Origin: JAGQIB01 sp041393395
GTDB lineage: Bacteria > ARS69
Assembly (NCBI GenBank): GCA_041393395.1
Contig: JAWKKG010000005.1
Coordinates: 496,001-560,000, forward strand
Length of the DNA: 64,000 nt
Reading direction: 5' to 3'
The notes beneath the pieces are model-generated. The model was not told the origin of the DNA. It did not search any database and saw only the letters and a program-made list of their open reading frames with translations. The translations under genes and the position numbers were made by a program. The first letter of the stretch is position 1; each line of letters begins with the position of its first letter. Of the stretch, positions 30,695 to 38,318 are shown in pieces.

Positions 30695-33214
30695 CTACTC
30701 GACGACGACGACCTTCCGGCTCACTCGCTCGTCGCCGGCTTCCAGCACCGCGAAGTACACGCCGGCAGGAACGTCGTCGAGCATCCACGTCGCCTGTCGA
30801 ACGATGCCGTCGCCGCGGTCGCGCGCCACGAGCGGCGTCACGAGCCGACCGCTCACGTCGTAGACGTTGACCGACGCCGGTCCCGGCCGCTTCGACGCCC
30901 AGCGCAGCACGACCTGGTCGCGGGCCGGATTCGGCATGGGGCGGTCGAGCATCAGATCGAGGCTCGCGCCGGCGACCTCGGGAGCGTCGGTGCCGTCCGC
31001 GGCGAGATCGATCTCCCACGCGCCGCGACCGTGCGTGCCGGCCACGAGCTTGTGCGCCGAGTCGTGGATCTCGAGATCCCAGATGACGGCGTTCGGGAGG
31101 CCGGCGCCGAAGCGAGACCAGTTCGCTCCGCCGTTCGAGCTCGACCACACGCCGAGATCGGTGCCGATGTACCACTGATCCGGCTCCTGCACGTCGACGG
31201 CGATCGCACGCACCGGCATCGAAGGCAGGTCGCCGGAAACGTCGGCCCAGGTCACGCCGAAGTCCGTGGTGTACGCGACGTGCGATCCGGCGCCGAAGCC
31301 GGCGAACGTCACGAACGCCGACGCAACGTCGGTCGGATGCGCCAGCACGCGGAACACGCCGCCCGTCGCGAACGGGAACGCGGCAGACGTGGTCCAGGTC
31401 GACCCACCGTCGGTCGTGTACACGGTCGTGGCGTCGAGCAGCCACGCGACGTCGCCGTCCACACGGCTGATCGAGATCGACTTCGTCGACACGGGGCTCA
31501 CGTTGCTCCAGCTCGCGCCGCCGTTCGTCGTCTTGTAGGTGCCCGGGCCGCTGCGCATCGTGTAGAGCGTCAGCGGATCGACCCGGCTGATCTCCACCGG
31601 GGTGACCCAGGTGCCCTGCCCGGTGAGCCCGTTCTGGATCGGGAACCAGGACGCCCCGCAGTTCGTGCTCTTCGCCAGATTCCCGAACTGGGACTCACCA
31701 TAGATGATGTTGAAATCGGTCGGGTCGATGTTGCAGACCATGCCGTCACCGCCGAGCCCGTTCTGCCAGTTGTTGCTGCCGATCCGGATGTCCGTGCCGT
31801 TGTCCTGGGTGCCGCCGGCCATCTTCGTCTCGTCGTTCTGGGCAACGCAGATGTCGTAGAACTGGTACGTGATCAGGCCGTTCCCGCCCTTGTACGACCA
31901 GCTGCCGTTGCCGTCGTTCGTGGACTCGTAGATCCCTCCGTCACACGCCACCCAGACGTCGCCGCTCGTTCCGGGCTGCCAGCGGGCATCGTGGTGATCC
32001 ACGTGAACGCCGCCCGTGCCACCCGTCGTCAGACTGACGCCGCCGTTCGTGGAGCGGTACAGGCTCACACCACCCAAGATGATGTTGTCCGCGTTGTCGT
32101 TGTCCGCCGCGAGCGAGAGGTTGTACCAACCCTGCCCCCCACCGACGTTGGGGCTGTTGGTCTGCAACGTCCAGTTCGCGCCCCCGTCCGTGCTGCGGTA
32201 CAGGCCCGTGAACGACGTTCCCGCGATGTCCTCGAACGCGGCGTAGATCACCTCGGGATCGGCCGGCGTCACCGCGAGCTTGGACTTCCCGATGAGGAAC
32301 GAAAGCGGCTGTCCCGTTCCGGCCTTGGTCCAGGTCAGGCCGTCGTCCGTGGAGATCTTCACGTTGTTGCCGGAGGCGTCGTCGCCCTTGACGGTGAAGA
32401 CCGTGTTCGGGTCGCCGGGCTTCCACTTCACGTCGTAGTAGTCGCCGCCGTCGCGCACGAGATCCCAGGTCACGCCGTCGTCCGCGGAACGCCACAGGCC
32501 ATCGACCGCGCCGGCCAGGAACGTCCCGTTCGGTCCGGCCTCCACGATGTGAAAGCCATGATCCTGGATCAGGTCATAGGCCAGACTCGTGGTGCCCCAG
32601 GTCGCGCCGGCATCCGTGGATCGCAGAATGCCGACCCCGGCGATTCCGTCCACGAGTCCGCCCGGCAACTCGCCCGTGGTGATCACGATGATGTCCGGAT
32701 TCGTGAGACTCACCGCCACCCCGGACACGGACATCGTGGGGATCTGATCGGTCAGCGCCTGCCAGCTCGAGCCACCGTCCGTCGTGCGCCACAGTCCACC
32801 GCCCGCGGCGCCCGCGTAGACCGTGTTCGTGTTCACGGGATGGAACGCGATCGCGAGCATGCGGCCGGCGAGATTCTCGGGACCGAGCTGGAACCACGCG
32901 GCGCGCGGCGTCGGAGCCCGACCCATCCGGCGCTCGGTCTCCTCCCAGGCCCGCCACCGAGCGCCGGGATCCGGAGCCTCGTCGCCCGCGGTGGTCACGC
33001 CGTACTCCCAGCGGACCCGGTTGAACGGCTTCCAGCCGCTGCCCGGTTGATCCTTCAACTCGGGGTGCTCCTCGTAGTAGGCGGCCTTCTCGTCGAGCCA
33101 GCGATGCGCGGGATCCGGGGCCGGGACGCGATCGGCGGCGACGGCGTTCGAAGCCGCGGCAAGTGCCACCAGCGCGATCGGGACGGGAAACAAGGAATGG
33201 CGGGACGGCAGCAT
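30695..33214 (-). CDS. Secreted BNR/Vps10-type beta-propeller protein with sorting domain
   Basis: The protein has 839 residues with a signal peptide ending VAA (about 27). After an N-terminal spacer (KPFNRVRWEYGVTTAGDEAPDPGARWRAWEETE broken into short motifs), residues about 100-740 hold ten or more BNR/sortilin-type repeats. Their signature is LWRTTDGGSSWQ, LYRSTDGGANWT, VYTTDGGSTWTT and similar Asp-box motifs. These form one or two beta-propellers, as in xyloglucanase-like or photosystem-assembly-like surface proteins; no glycosidase catalytic set could be identified. The C-terminal module is FlgD-like (VNVYDVSGRLVTPL, GVYFAVLEAGDE, KVVVVE, ending Glu instead of Arg). The ATG at 33214 has GGAG 7 bases upstream and starts a good signal peptide; longer forms do not. 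Confidence 0.87.
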   Translation of the reverse strand: MLPSRHSLFPVPIALVALAAASNAVAADRVPAPDPAHRWLDEKAAYYEEHPELKDQPGSGWKPFNRVRWEYGVTTAGDEAPDPGARWRAWEETERRMGRAPTPRAAWFQLGPENLAGRMLAIAFHPVNTNTVYAGAAGGGLWRTTDGGSSWQALTDQIPTMSVSGVAVSLTNPDIIVITTGELPGGLVDGIAGVGILRSTDAGATWGTTSLAYDLIQDHGFHIVEAGPNGTFLAGAVDGLWRSADDGVTWDLVRDGGDYYDVKWKPGDPNTVFTVKGDDASGNNVKISTDDGLTWTKAGTGQPLSFLIGKSKLAVTPADPEVIYAAFEDIAGTSFTGLYRSTDGGANWTLQTNSPNVGGGQGWYNLSLAADNDNADNIILGGVSLYRSTNGGVSLTTGGTGGVHVDHHDARWQPGTSGDVWVACDGGIYESTNDGNGSWSYKGGNGLITYQFYDICVAQNDETKMAGGTQDNGTDIRIGSNNWQNGLGGDGMVCNIDPTDFNIIYGESQFGNLAKSTNCGASWFPIQNGLTGQGTWVTPVEISRVDPLTLYTMRSGPGTYKTTNGGASWSNVSPVSTKSISISRVDGDVAWLLDATTVYTTDGGSTWTTSAAFPFATGGVFRVLAHPTDVASAFVTFAGFGAGSHVAYTTDFGVTWADVSGDLPSMPVRAIAVDVQEPDQWYIGTDLGVWSSSNGGANWSRFGAGLPNAVIWDLEIHDSAHKLVAGTHGRGAWEIDLAADGTDAPEVAGASLDLMLDRPMPNPARDQVVLRWASKRPGPASVNVYDVSGRLVTPLVARDRGDGIVRQATWMLDDVPAGVYFAVLEAGDERVSRKVVVVE

Positions 33215-33271
33215 GGGAGGCTCCGCGGTTGGAGGGCCGATTGTCCGGACGGGGATGCCGCAGTGTAGCAC

Positions 33272-33310
33272 GTGCCCCGGCGGCGATTCCGCCGATGGAT
33301 CCGGCGGCAC
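33272..33310 (-). terminator. Imperfect hairpin after the DUF1028 gene
   Basis: GTGCCCCGG (33272-33280) can pair with CCGGCGGCAC (33301-33310) with one bulge, and the loop contains a further small stem (CGGCG/CGCCG). It lies 28 bases downstream of the DUF1028 stop on the minus strand. Confidence 0.4.
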
Positions 33311-33337
33311 ACCGGGGGAGGCGAATGCTCTTTCGTC

Positions 33338-34333
33338 CTACGGGCGCGCGACGATCTCCCGAAAGCGCGAGTTCTCCCGGATCGGCGTGAGGTCGGAATC
33401 GGACCGGGCCCGATCCGCGAGCTTCGGGTCCCTGCCCACGGCGTCCGCCAGCGCGTCCAGTGCGTCGTCGGGACGCGACGCGCGACTGAAGTAACACGCG
33501 AGATGGAATCGCGGCTCTCCCCCCGGATCCAGCGAAGCCGCCCGCTGTCCCAGCGCGATCGCCGCGTCGAACTCGCCCTTCTCCACGAGCATGTAGCCCT
33601 CCAGGATCAACGCGTTCACGCGCCAGAGATCCACGATACGCCGCAGCTCGCGAATCGGATTCTCGTGATCGTCCACCCGGAGATCACAGTAGCGGTCGTC
33701 GAATCCGCCGTACCCCGCGCCGGCCTTCTCCACGAGGATCGCGGCGGACTGCATGCCGCGCGAGTCGCCGCCCGCCGCCTGCCCCGCTTCGAGCGCCGCC
33801 ATCAGTCTCTCCACGAGCATGCCTTCGGTTTCGCGAAACGCGCGACCCATCGCCTGCACGGTCTCCTCGCCGACGAGGATGTTGCCCTGCGCCGTGAAGT
33901 CGGGCCCGGAAACGTGGCCGGCCCAGGCGTTGCATTCGGTTCCCGTGAACGACGCGACCCCTCCCTCCGCATCCACGATCCCGACCTGACGTTGCTCGCG
34001 GCCCGGATCGTCGGCGAGCAACCGCTCGAGCGTCTCCTGCGCGGAGTGACCGGCGGCGAGCAGCTCGAGTCCGCGTGGTCCGAACGTCGTGTTCGCGAAC
34101 GCCTGCGTCGCGATCGCGCCCACGCCGGCCTTCGCCCACGGCACCACCGCGCCCACGGCGAAGAACTTCGACTGCACGGCCACGCCGACCTCGCCGGTCG
34201 CGGGATCCCGGCCGACGATCGAGAACGTCGCGACCGGCTCCCCGGCCCGAGTCTGCGACGTGAACAGCAGAGTGCAAGCGAAGAGGAGCCCCGGGACGAT
34301 TCCCGCGCGGCTCCGTGCGATCGAGCGGTCCAT
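33338..34333 (-). CDS. DUF1028 protein (Ntn-hydrolase-like) with TPR-like tail, secreted
   Basis: The protein has 331 residues. The ATG at 34333 has GGAGGA upstream and opens a signal peptide ending TRA (about 30). Residues 32-235 match DUF1028: TFSIVGRDPATGEVGVAVQSKFFAVG, then GAIATQAFAN, RQVGIVDAEGG, FTGTECNAWAG, QGNILVG. The family shares the Ntn-hydrolase/proteasome-like fold; a Thr or Ser at the mature N-terminus would be needed for catalysis, and the TFSIVG start is suggestive but several residues after the predicted cleavage. The C-terminal about 80 residues look like a pair of TPR helices (KGEFDAAIALGQRAASLDP) rather than the peptidoglycan-binding domain often found here. Substrate unknown. 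Confidence 0.85.
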   Translation of the reverse strand: MDRSIARSRAGIVPGLLFACTLLFTSQTRAGEPVATFSIVGRDPATGEVGVAVQSKFFAVGAVVPWAKAGVGAIATQAFANTTFGPRGLELLAAGHSAQETLERLLADDPGREQRQVGIVDAEGGVASFTGTECNAWAGHVSGPDFTAQGNILVGEETVQAMGRAFRETEGMLVERLMAALEAGQAAGGDSRGMQSAAILVEKAGAGYGGFDDRYCDLRVDDHENPIRELRRIVDLWRVNALILEGYMLVEKGEFDAAIALGQRAASLDPGGEPRFHLACYFSRASRPDDALDALADAVGRDPKLADRARSDSDLTPIRENSRFREIVARP

Positions 34334-34574
34334 CGATTCCTCCGGGCTCGGGTCCGGCGGATCATAGCGCAACGACCCGCAGTCCGCGGGCCGCCCCAAA
34401 TGGGTCTCCCCATCCGGGACGCAAGGACGCAGATGGGACGGCCCTCCCCGGAATCCGGGGTCTGGCCCGTTCTCGCGACGGCACGCTTCTTGTTACGTAC
34501 TCTTCCGAATCTGAGTTCGGCGGCTCGCGCCCCGGACCGGCAATCCGACTCCGACCGCCGGGAAGGAATCCCTC

Positions 34575-35933
34575 ATGCGTTTCTGGTCTCGCTCCCCCGC
34601 GATGATCCCGTGGCTCGCGCTCGCGATCGCCACCCCCGTTCCCGCTTCGGCCCCCGGGCTCACGCCGGAAACACGACGCGACGTGATCGACCACCTCGAT
34701 CGCCTGCTGGATGATCTCTACGTGATTCCGGAAACCGCCGACGCGATGATCGCGCGCCTCGACGCCGATCTGTCGGCCGGACGATTCGACACCGAGACCG
34801 AACCGGCCCATTTCGCGGAGACGCTCACGCGTCTGCTGCAGGACCTGAGCGGCGACATCCACCTGCGAGTGTCCTGGAATGATCCGAGCGGCGAGGCGCC
34901 GGTCGCGACCCCCGAGCCGCGACGGGTCGTGCGCCGCGTGCCGGGCAGCGGCGCGACCCCGCGCGGGCTGGATGAGATCGAGCCCTTCCCGCGCGCGGAG
35001 GTGCTGCCGGGAAACGTCGCGTGCGTCGAAGTGCGTCTGTTCTCTCCCGGAGATCACGCGCAGGACGCGGCGGCGCGCGTGATGGAGACGATCGCGGACG
35101 CCGACGCCGTCGTCTTCGATCTGCGCCGCTGCATGGGTGGCGCCCCGGACATGGTCCACTTCATCACGAGCTATCTCTACGGGCCGGAGCCGCGGCACCT
35201 GCTCACGTACTATCACGCGCAGGAGGCGCCCGATTCCGCGTACACGCTCGCGGCAGTTCCCGGCCGGCGGCGCCCGGAGATTCCCGTCTTCATCGTGACG
35301 AGTGGCTTCACCGCTTCCGGCGGCGAGGAGTTCACGTACGTACTCCAGCAGCACGGCCGCGCGACGGTCGTGGGCGAGCGCACGGTCGGCGCCGGGCACG
35401 GCGGTGGAGTCCACGCGGTGGCCGCGAACTTCGAGGCATTCATCCCGGACTTCCGTCCGGTCCACCCGGTGACGGGACGTGGCTGGGAAAGCGTCGGCGT
35501 GCAACCGGATCTCGAAGCGCCCGCGGACCGCGCGCTCGACGTCGCCGTGCGGGAGGCACTTCTCGAGATCCAGCGACGCCATCCGGAGCGCGCGCCCGCG
35601 CTGGCGGACGAAATCGCGCAACGGGACGCGGCGATCGAACGCGCGTCCGCGCCGGTCGACGTCGCGAAGCTGCGCGAGTTCGCGGGTGACTACGGGATCC
35701 GCACGATCCGTCTCCGGGAGGATGGCCTCACGATCCAGCGCCAGGGCGGCCCCGAACTCCGCCTCGCGCCGGCCGACGCACCGGACGCGTTCACGGTCGC
35801 GGTCGTTCCGGACTCGCGCCTCGAGTTCCGGCGGGACGTGTCCGGCCAGGTGACCGAGGTCCATGTGCGCACGATGACGGGCGACTGGGAGGTGTCCCGG
35901 CGCGAGGGCGAAGCACCGGGCCCGGAGAAGTAG
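34575..35933 (+). CDS. Secreted S41-family (tail-specific/IRBP-like) serine peptidase
   Basis: The protein has 452 residues with a signal peptide (about 1-26). An IRBP-type N-terminal helical bundle (about 28-100: VIDHLDRLLDDLYVIPETADAMIARL) precedes the S41 catalytic core (about 140-335). In the core, VVFDLRRCMGGAPDMV carries the oxyanion glycines. TSGFTASGGEE contains the likely nucleophile Ser248, with the downstream Glu-Glu pair common to the family, and the domain closes with GWESVGVQPDLEAP. There is no PDZ domain, which matches the IRBP/interphotoreceptor subgroup. A small C-terminal beta domain (about 365-450) follows. It should act in the periplasm or outside. The ATG has GGAAGGAA upstream. 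It is divergent from the DUF1028 gene. Confidence 0.88.
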   Translation: MRFWSRSPAMIPWLALAIATPVPASAPGLTPETRRDVIDHLDRLLDDLYVIPETADAMIARLDADLSAGRFDTETEPAHFAETLTRLLQDLSGDIHLRVSWNDPSGEAPVATPEPRRVVRRVPGSGATPRGLDEIEPFPRAEVLPGNVACVEVRLFSPGDHAQDAAARVMETIADADAVVFDLRRCMGGAPDMVHFITSYLYGPEPRHLLTYYHAQEAPDSAYTLAAVPGRRRPEIPVFIVTSGFTASGGEEFTYVLQQHGRATVVGERTVGAGHGGGVHAVAANFEAFIPDFRPVHPVTGRGWESVGVQPDLEAPADRALDVAVREALLEIQRRHPERAPALADEIAQRDAAIERASAPVDVAKLREFAGDYGIRTIRLREDGLTIQRQGGPELRLAPADAPDAFTVAVVPDSRLEFRRDVSGQVTEVHVRTMTGDWEVSRREGEAPGPEK

Positions 35934-36056
35934 GGCGACGGGTCCGGCATGGCGCTGGCCGGAATCGGCTGTCGCGCTGGAAAAGGTCACTCGGGGCCGA
36001 ATCGGGAGTCCCGGGGGCCGCATCTAGTGCGGAAACCACTTCCGTCAGGAGACTCC

Positions 36057-37142
36057 ATGACCCGCACGACGACCTCTCTCTTCGCGCCGACCCGGCTCGG
36101 CGACCTCGAGCTCCAGAATCGAATCGTGATGGCGCCGATGACGCGGAGCCGCGCGATCGGCAACGTGCCGAACGATCTGATGGCGACGTACTACGGACAG
36201 CGATCGTCGGCCGGATTGATCGTCACCGAGGGAACGTCGCCTTCCCCGAACGGCCTCGGCTACCCGCGCATTCCCGGGATCTTCTCCGAGAAGCAGGTCG
36301 CGGGATGGGGGAACGTCACGCGCGCCGCGCACGACGGCGGGGCGAAGATCTTCGTCCAGCTCATGCACACCGGACGGATCGCCCATCCGTTGAACCTGCC
36401 GGAGGGAGCACGCGTCCTCGCGCCGTCCGCGGTCGCGGCGAGCGAGCAGATGTACACGGATCAGGAAGGAATGAAGCCGTTGCCGGAGCCGCACGCGATG
36501 ACGGCGGCGGAGCTGCGCTCCACGCAGGCGGAGTTCGTCCAGGCCGCGCGGAACGCGATCGACGCCGGCTTCGACGGGATCGAACTGCACGCCGCGAACG
36601 GCTACCTCCTCGAGCAGTTCCTGCGCCCCACGTCGAACGTGCGCGAGGACGAGTACGGCGGCGACGTCGCCGGGCGCGCGCGCTTCGTCCTCGAGGTGGC
36701 GGAGCAGACCGTGGCCGCGATCGGTCGCGGACGCGTGGGCATCCGGCTCTCGCCGTTCGGCGTGTTCAACGACATGCCCCCCTACGACGAGATGGCGTCG
36801 GACTACGTCTGGCTCGCCGAGAAGCTCGGCGAGATCGGGCTTCTCTACCTGCACGTCGTGGACCACTCCGGCATGGGGGCGCCCGAAGTGCCGGCCTCCG
36901 TGAAAGACGGCATGCGGCGCGCCTTCGACGGCGACGTCATCCTGTCCGGGAACTACGATCCCGAGCGGGCGCAATCGGATCTCGACGAGGGGAAGGGTGA
37001 GCTCGTGGCGGTGGGCCGCGCGTTCCTCGCGAACCCCGATCTCCCGGCACGCTGGCGGAACGGTGCGGCGCTCAACGCTCCGGATTTCGATACGTTTTAC
37101 ACGCCGGGCGAGAAGGGCTACACCGACTACCCGCTCCTCTAG
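36057..37142 (+). CDS. Old Yellow Enzyme-type NADH:flavin oxidoreductase
   Basis: The protein has 361 residues, cytosolic, FMN-dependent TIM barrel. Recognisable blocks are LQNRIVMAPMTRSRA (flavin site), LMHTGRIAHP, the substrate-binding pair His-x-x-Asn in IELHAANGYLLEQF, REDEYGG, RLSPFGVFNDM and VAVGRAFLANPDLP, ending GYTDYPLL. This set fits the NemA/OYE class I group, which reduces alkenes activated by carbonyl or nitro groups, such as N-ethylmaleimide, with NAD(P)H. The physiological substrate is usually unknown and the enzyme is often induced by electrophile stress. The ATG at 36057 has CAGGAG upstream; an in-frame extension to 35949 lacks conservation. A hairpin follows at 37158. Confidence 0.93.
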   Translation: MTRTTTSLFAPTRLGDLELQNRIVMAPMTRSRAIGNVPNDLMATYYGQRSSAGLIVTEGTSPSPNGLGYPRIPGIFSEKQVAGWGNVTRAAHDGGAKIFVQLMHTGRIAHPLNLPEGARVLAPSAVAASEQMYTDQEGMKPLPEPHAMTAAELRSTQAEFVQAARNAIDAGFDGIELHAANGYLLEQFLRPTSNVREDEYGGDVAGRARFVLEVAEQTVAAIGRGRVGIRLSPFGVFNDMPPYDEMASDYVWLAEKLGEIGLLYLHVVDHSGMGAPEVPASVKDGMRRAFDGDVILSGNYDPERAQSDLDEGKGELVAVGRAFLANPDLPARWRNGAALNAPDFDTFYTPGEKGYTDYPLL

Positions 37143-37157
37143 CTCCTCGCGGAACGC

Positions 37158-37182
37158 GGGCGGCCCGCAGCATGGGCCGCCC
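37158..37182 (+). terminator. Hairpin after the OYE gene
   Basis: A perfect 9-bp stem, GGGCGGCCC with GGGCCGCCC, and the 7-base loop GCAGCAT. It starts 15 bases after the stop at 37142 and is followed by CGCTCCCCCTTCG. Confidence 0.6.
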
Positions 37183-37397
37183 CGCTCCCCCTTCGCGGCA
37201 TTGCAAACGCCCCGTTCTCGACGGCCCGCGGCGATGTGCTTCTTCCGCCGAAACTCTTGTCCTCCCGCGCGAAACACGGCAGTCTCACACCGACTCGGCT
37301 CATCGTCGCCGGTGACGCCATCGGCGACGCCCATCCTGCGATCCGACCACGGGAGTGGCCGGACTTTCTTTTCCTTCCCTGAACGAAAGGAAGATTG

Positions 37398-38015
37398 ATG
37401 CCCCTCATTCTGATGCCCCGCAGGACTGCGGTTCTCGCGCTGGCTCTCCCCGTCCTGCTCCTGGGCGGCTGCGGCAAGGACGGCGACACCACCACCGGCC
37501 CCGGCGACGGCAGCGGCATCGCGATCCCGACCGAATAGCTCGGCGTGTGGACGATCATGACCACGACGCAGAACTGCGACGGCACCAACCAGGTGACGGA
37601 CACGTCGACCGAGTCGTTCTGTCCGGATGACGAGCTGACCGCTCCGGACGACGGGGAGATTCCGGAGGAGTACCTCAGCGCGATCAACTGCACCGGCTCC
37701 GCCGACGCGAACTCCTTCACGCAGAGCTGCTCCGGCACGCTCCAGGTCAACGAGCTGGGACCGGGCTGCACGGTCTCGTTCACGTCGACGCAGTCGGGCA
37801 CGCGGACCGGCGACTCGTACTCCGGTTCGGGCCACGTGGAGATCACGTTCACGAACTGCGGCGACTTCAACGGCACGATCTGCACCGACTTCGACTACTC
37901 CGCGACCCGCGATCCGGAGGCCACGCCGGACTGCCCGGGCACCACGGCCCGTCGCCCGCAACTCGTCGCGATCGAGCAGCTGCTCGCCGAGAACGGATTG
38001 ACGCTGGCTCGCTAG
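37398..38015 (+). pseudogene. Cysteine-rich lipoprotein gene interrupted by an in-frame amber codon
   Basis: Reading from ATG 37398 (AAGGAAG upstream) gives a lipoprotein signal (LALPVLLLGGCGKDGD, lipobox LGGC). A Gly/Thr linker follows, then TAG at 37536-37538 (codon 47). The same frame continues without a break from LGVWTIMTTTQNC to a second TAG at 38015, adding 158 residues with eight cysteines likely to form disulfides. The match of signal, linker and domain in one frame argues for a single-base nonsense change (for example CAG to TAG), a sequencing error, or stop readthrough. The downstream GTG (37545) and ATG (37557) lack a Shine-Dalgarno, so separate re-initiation is unlikely. Many neighbouring genes end in TAG, so the code is not reassigned. 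The domain family is not recognised. Confidence 0.75.
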
Positions 38016-38318
38016 ACCGGGCCGAAGTCGTGGACCGGAGCCGGCGACTCGCGAGGTCGCCGGCTCCGACGCCTCTCTCCTACGGGAGCACTCGGTCTCC
38101 CCTGGCGCCGGACGACGATCTGCAGTTCCGGGCGCGCCGCACATCGTCCAAGACGGATCCTCAGCCCCAGGATCGCGGCTAGCTCGGGAGGAATCTCGGC
38201 CCGGGCCCAGAATCGTTGAGCGATTCCGGCCTCCCTCGACGTTTCCCAGGGAGAGGCGAGAACGAGCCCCGGCCCGGCCTCGCCCCCCAGGCCACCCCCG
38301 TGGAGGAGATGACGAGAG
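38016..38318. other. Intergenic region: terminator plus leader of beta-helix gene
   Basis: This 303-base gap holds a strong hairpin (38036-38068), then a 6-bp inverted repeat GATCCT/AGGATC (38156-38174), and finally the Shine-Dalgarno GGAGGAG just before the ATG at 38319. I find no gene, convincing -10/-35 pair or RNA gene in it. Confidence 0.5.
38036..38068 (+). terminator. Long perfect hairpin after the broken lipoprotein gene
   Basis: A 13-bp perfect stem (CGGAGCCGGCGAC and its complement) with the 7-base loop TCGCGAG begins 21 bases after the stop at 38015. The downstream tract is pyrimidine-rich (GCCTCTCTCCT) rather than pure T. Confidence 0.7.

Noticed and set aside
37536..37538. Reassigned TAG codon (genetic-code change)
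   Set aside because: At least a dozen genes in the window end with TAG at the expected place (for example 35933, 37142, 41654, 45611, 52908), so TAG acts as stop.
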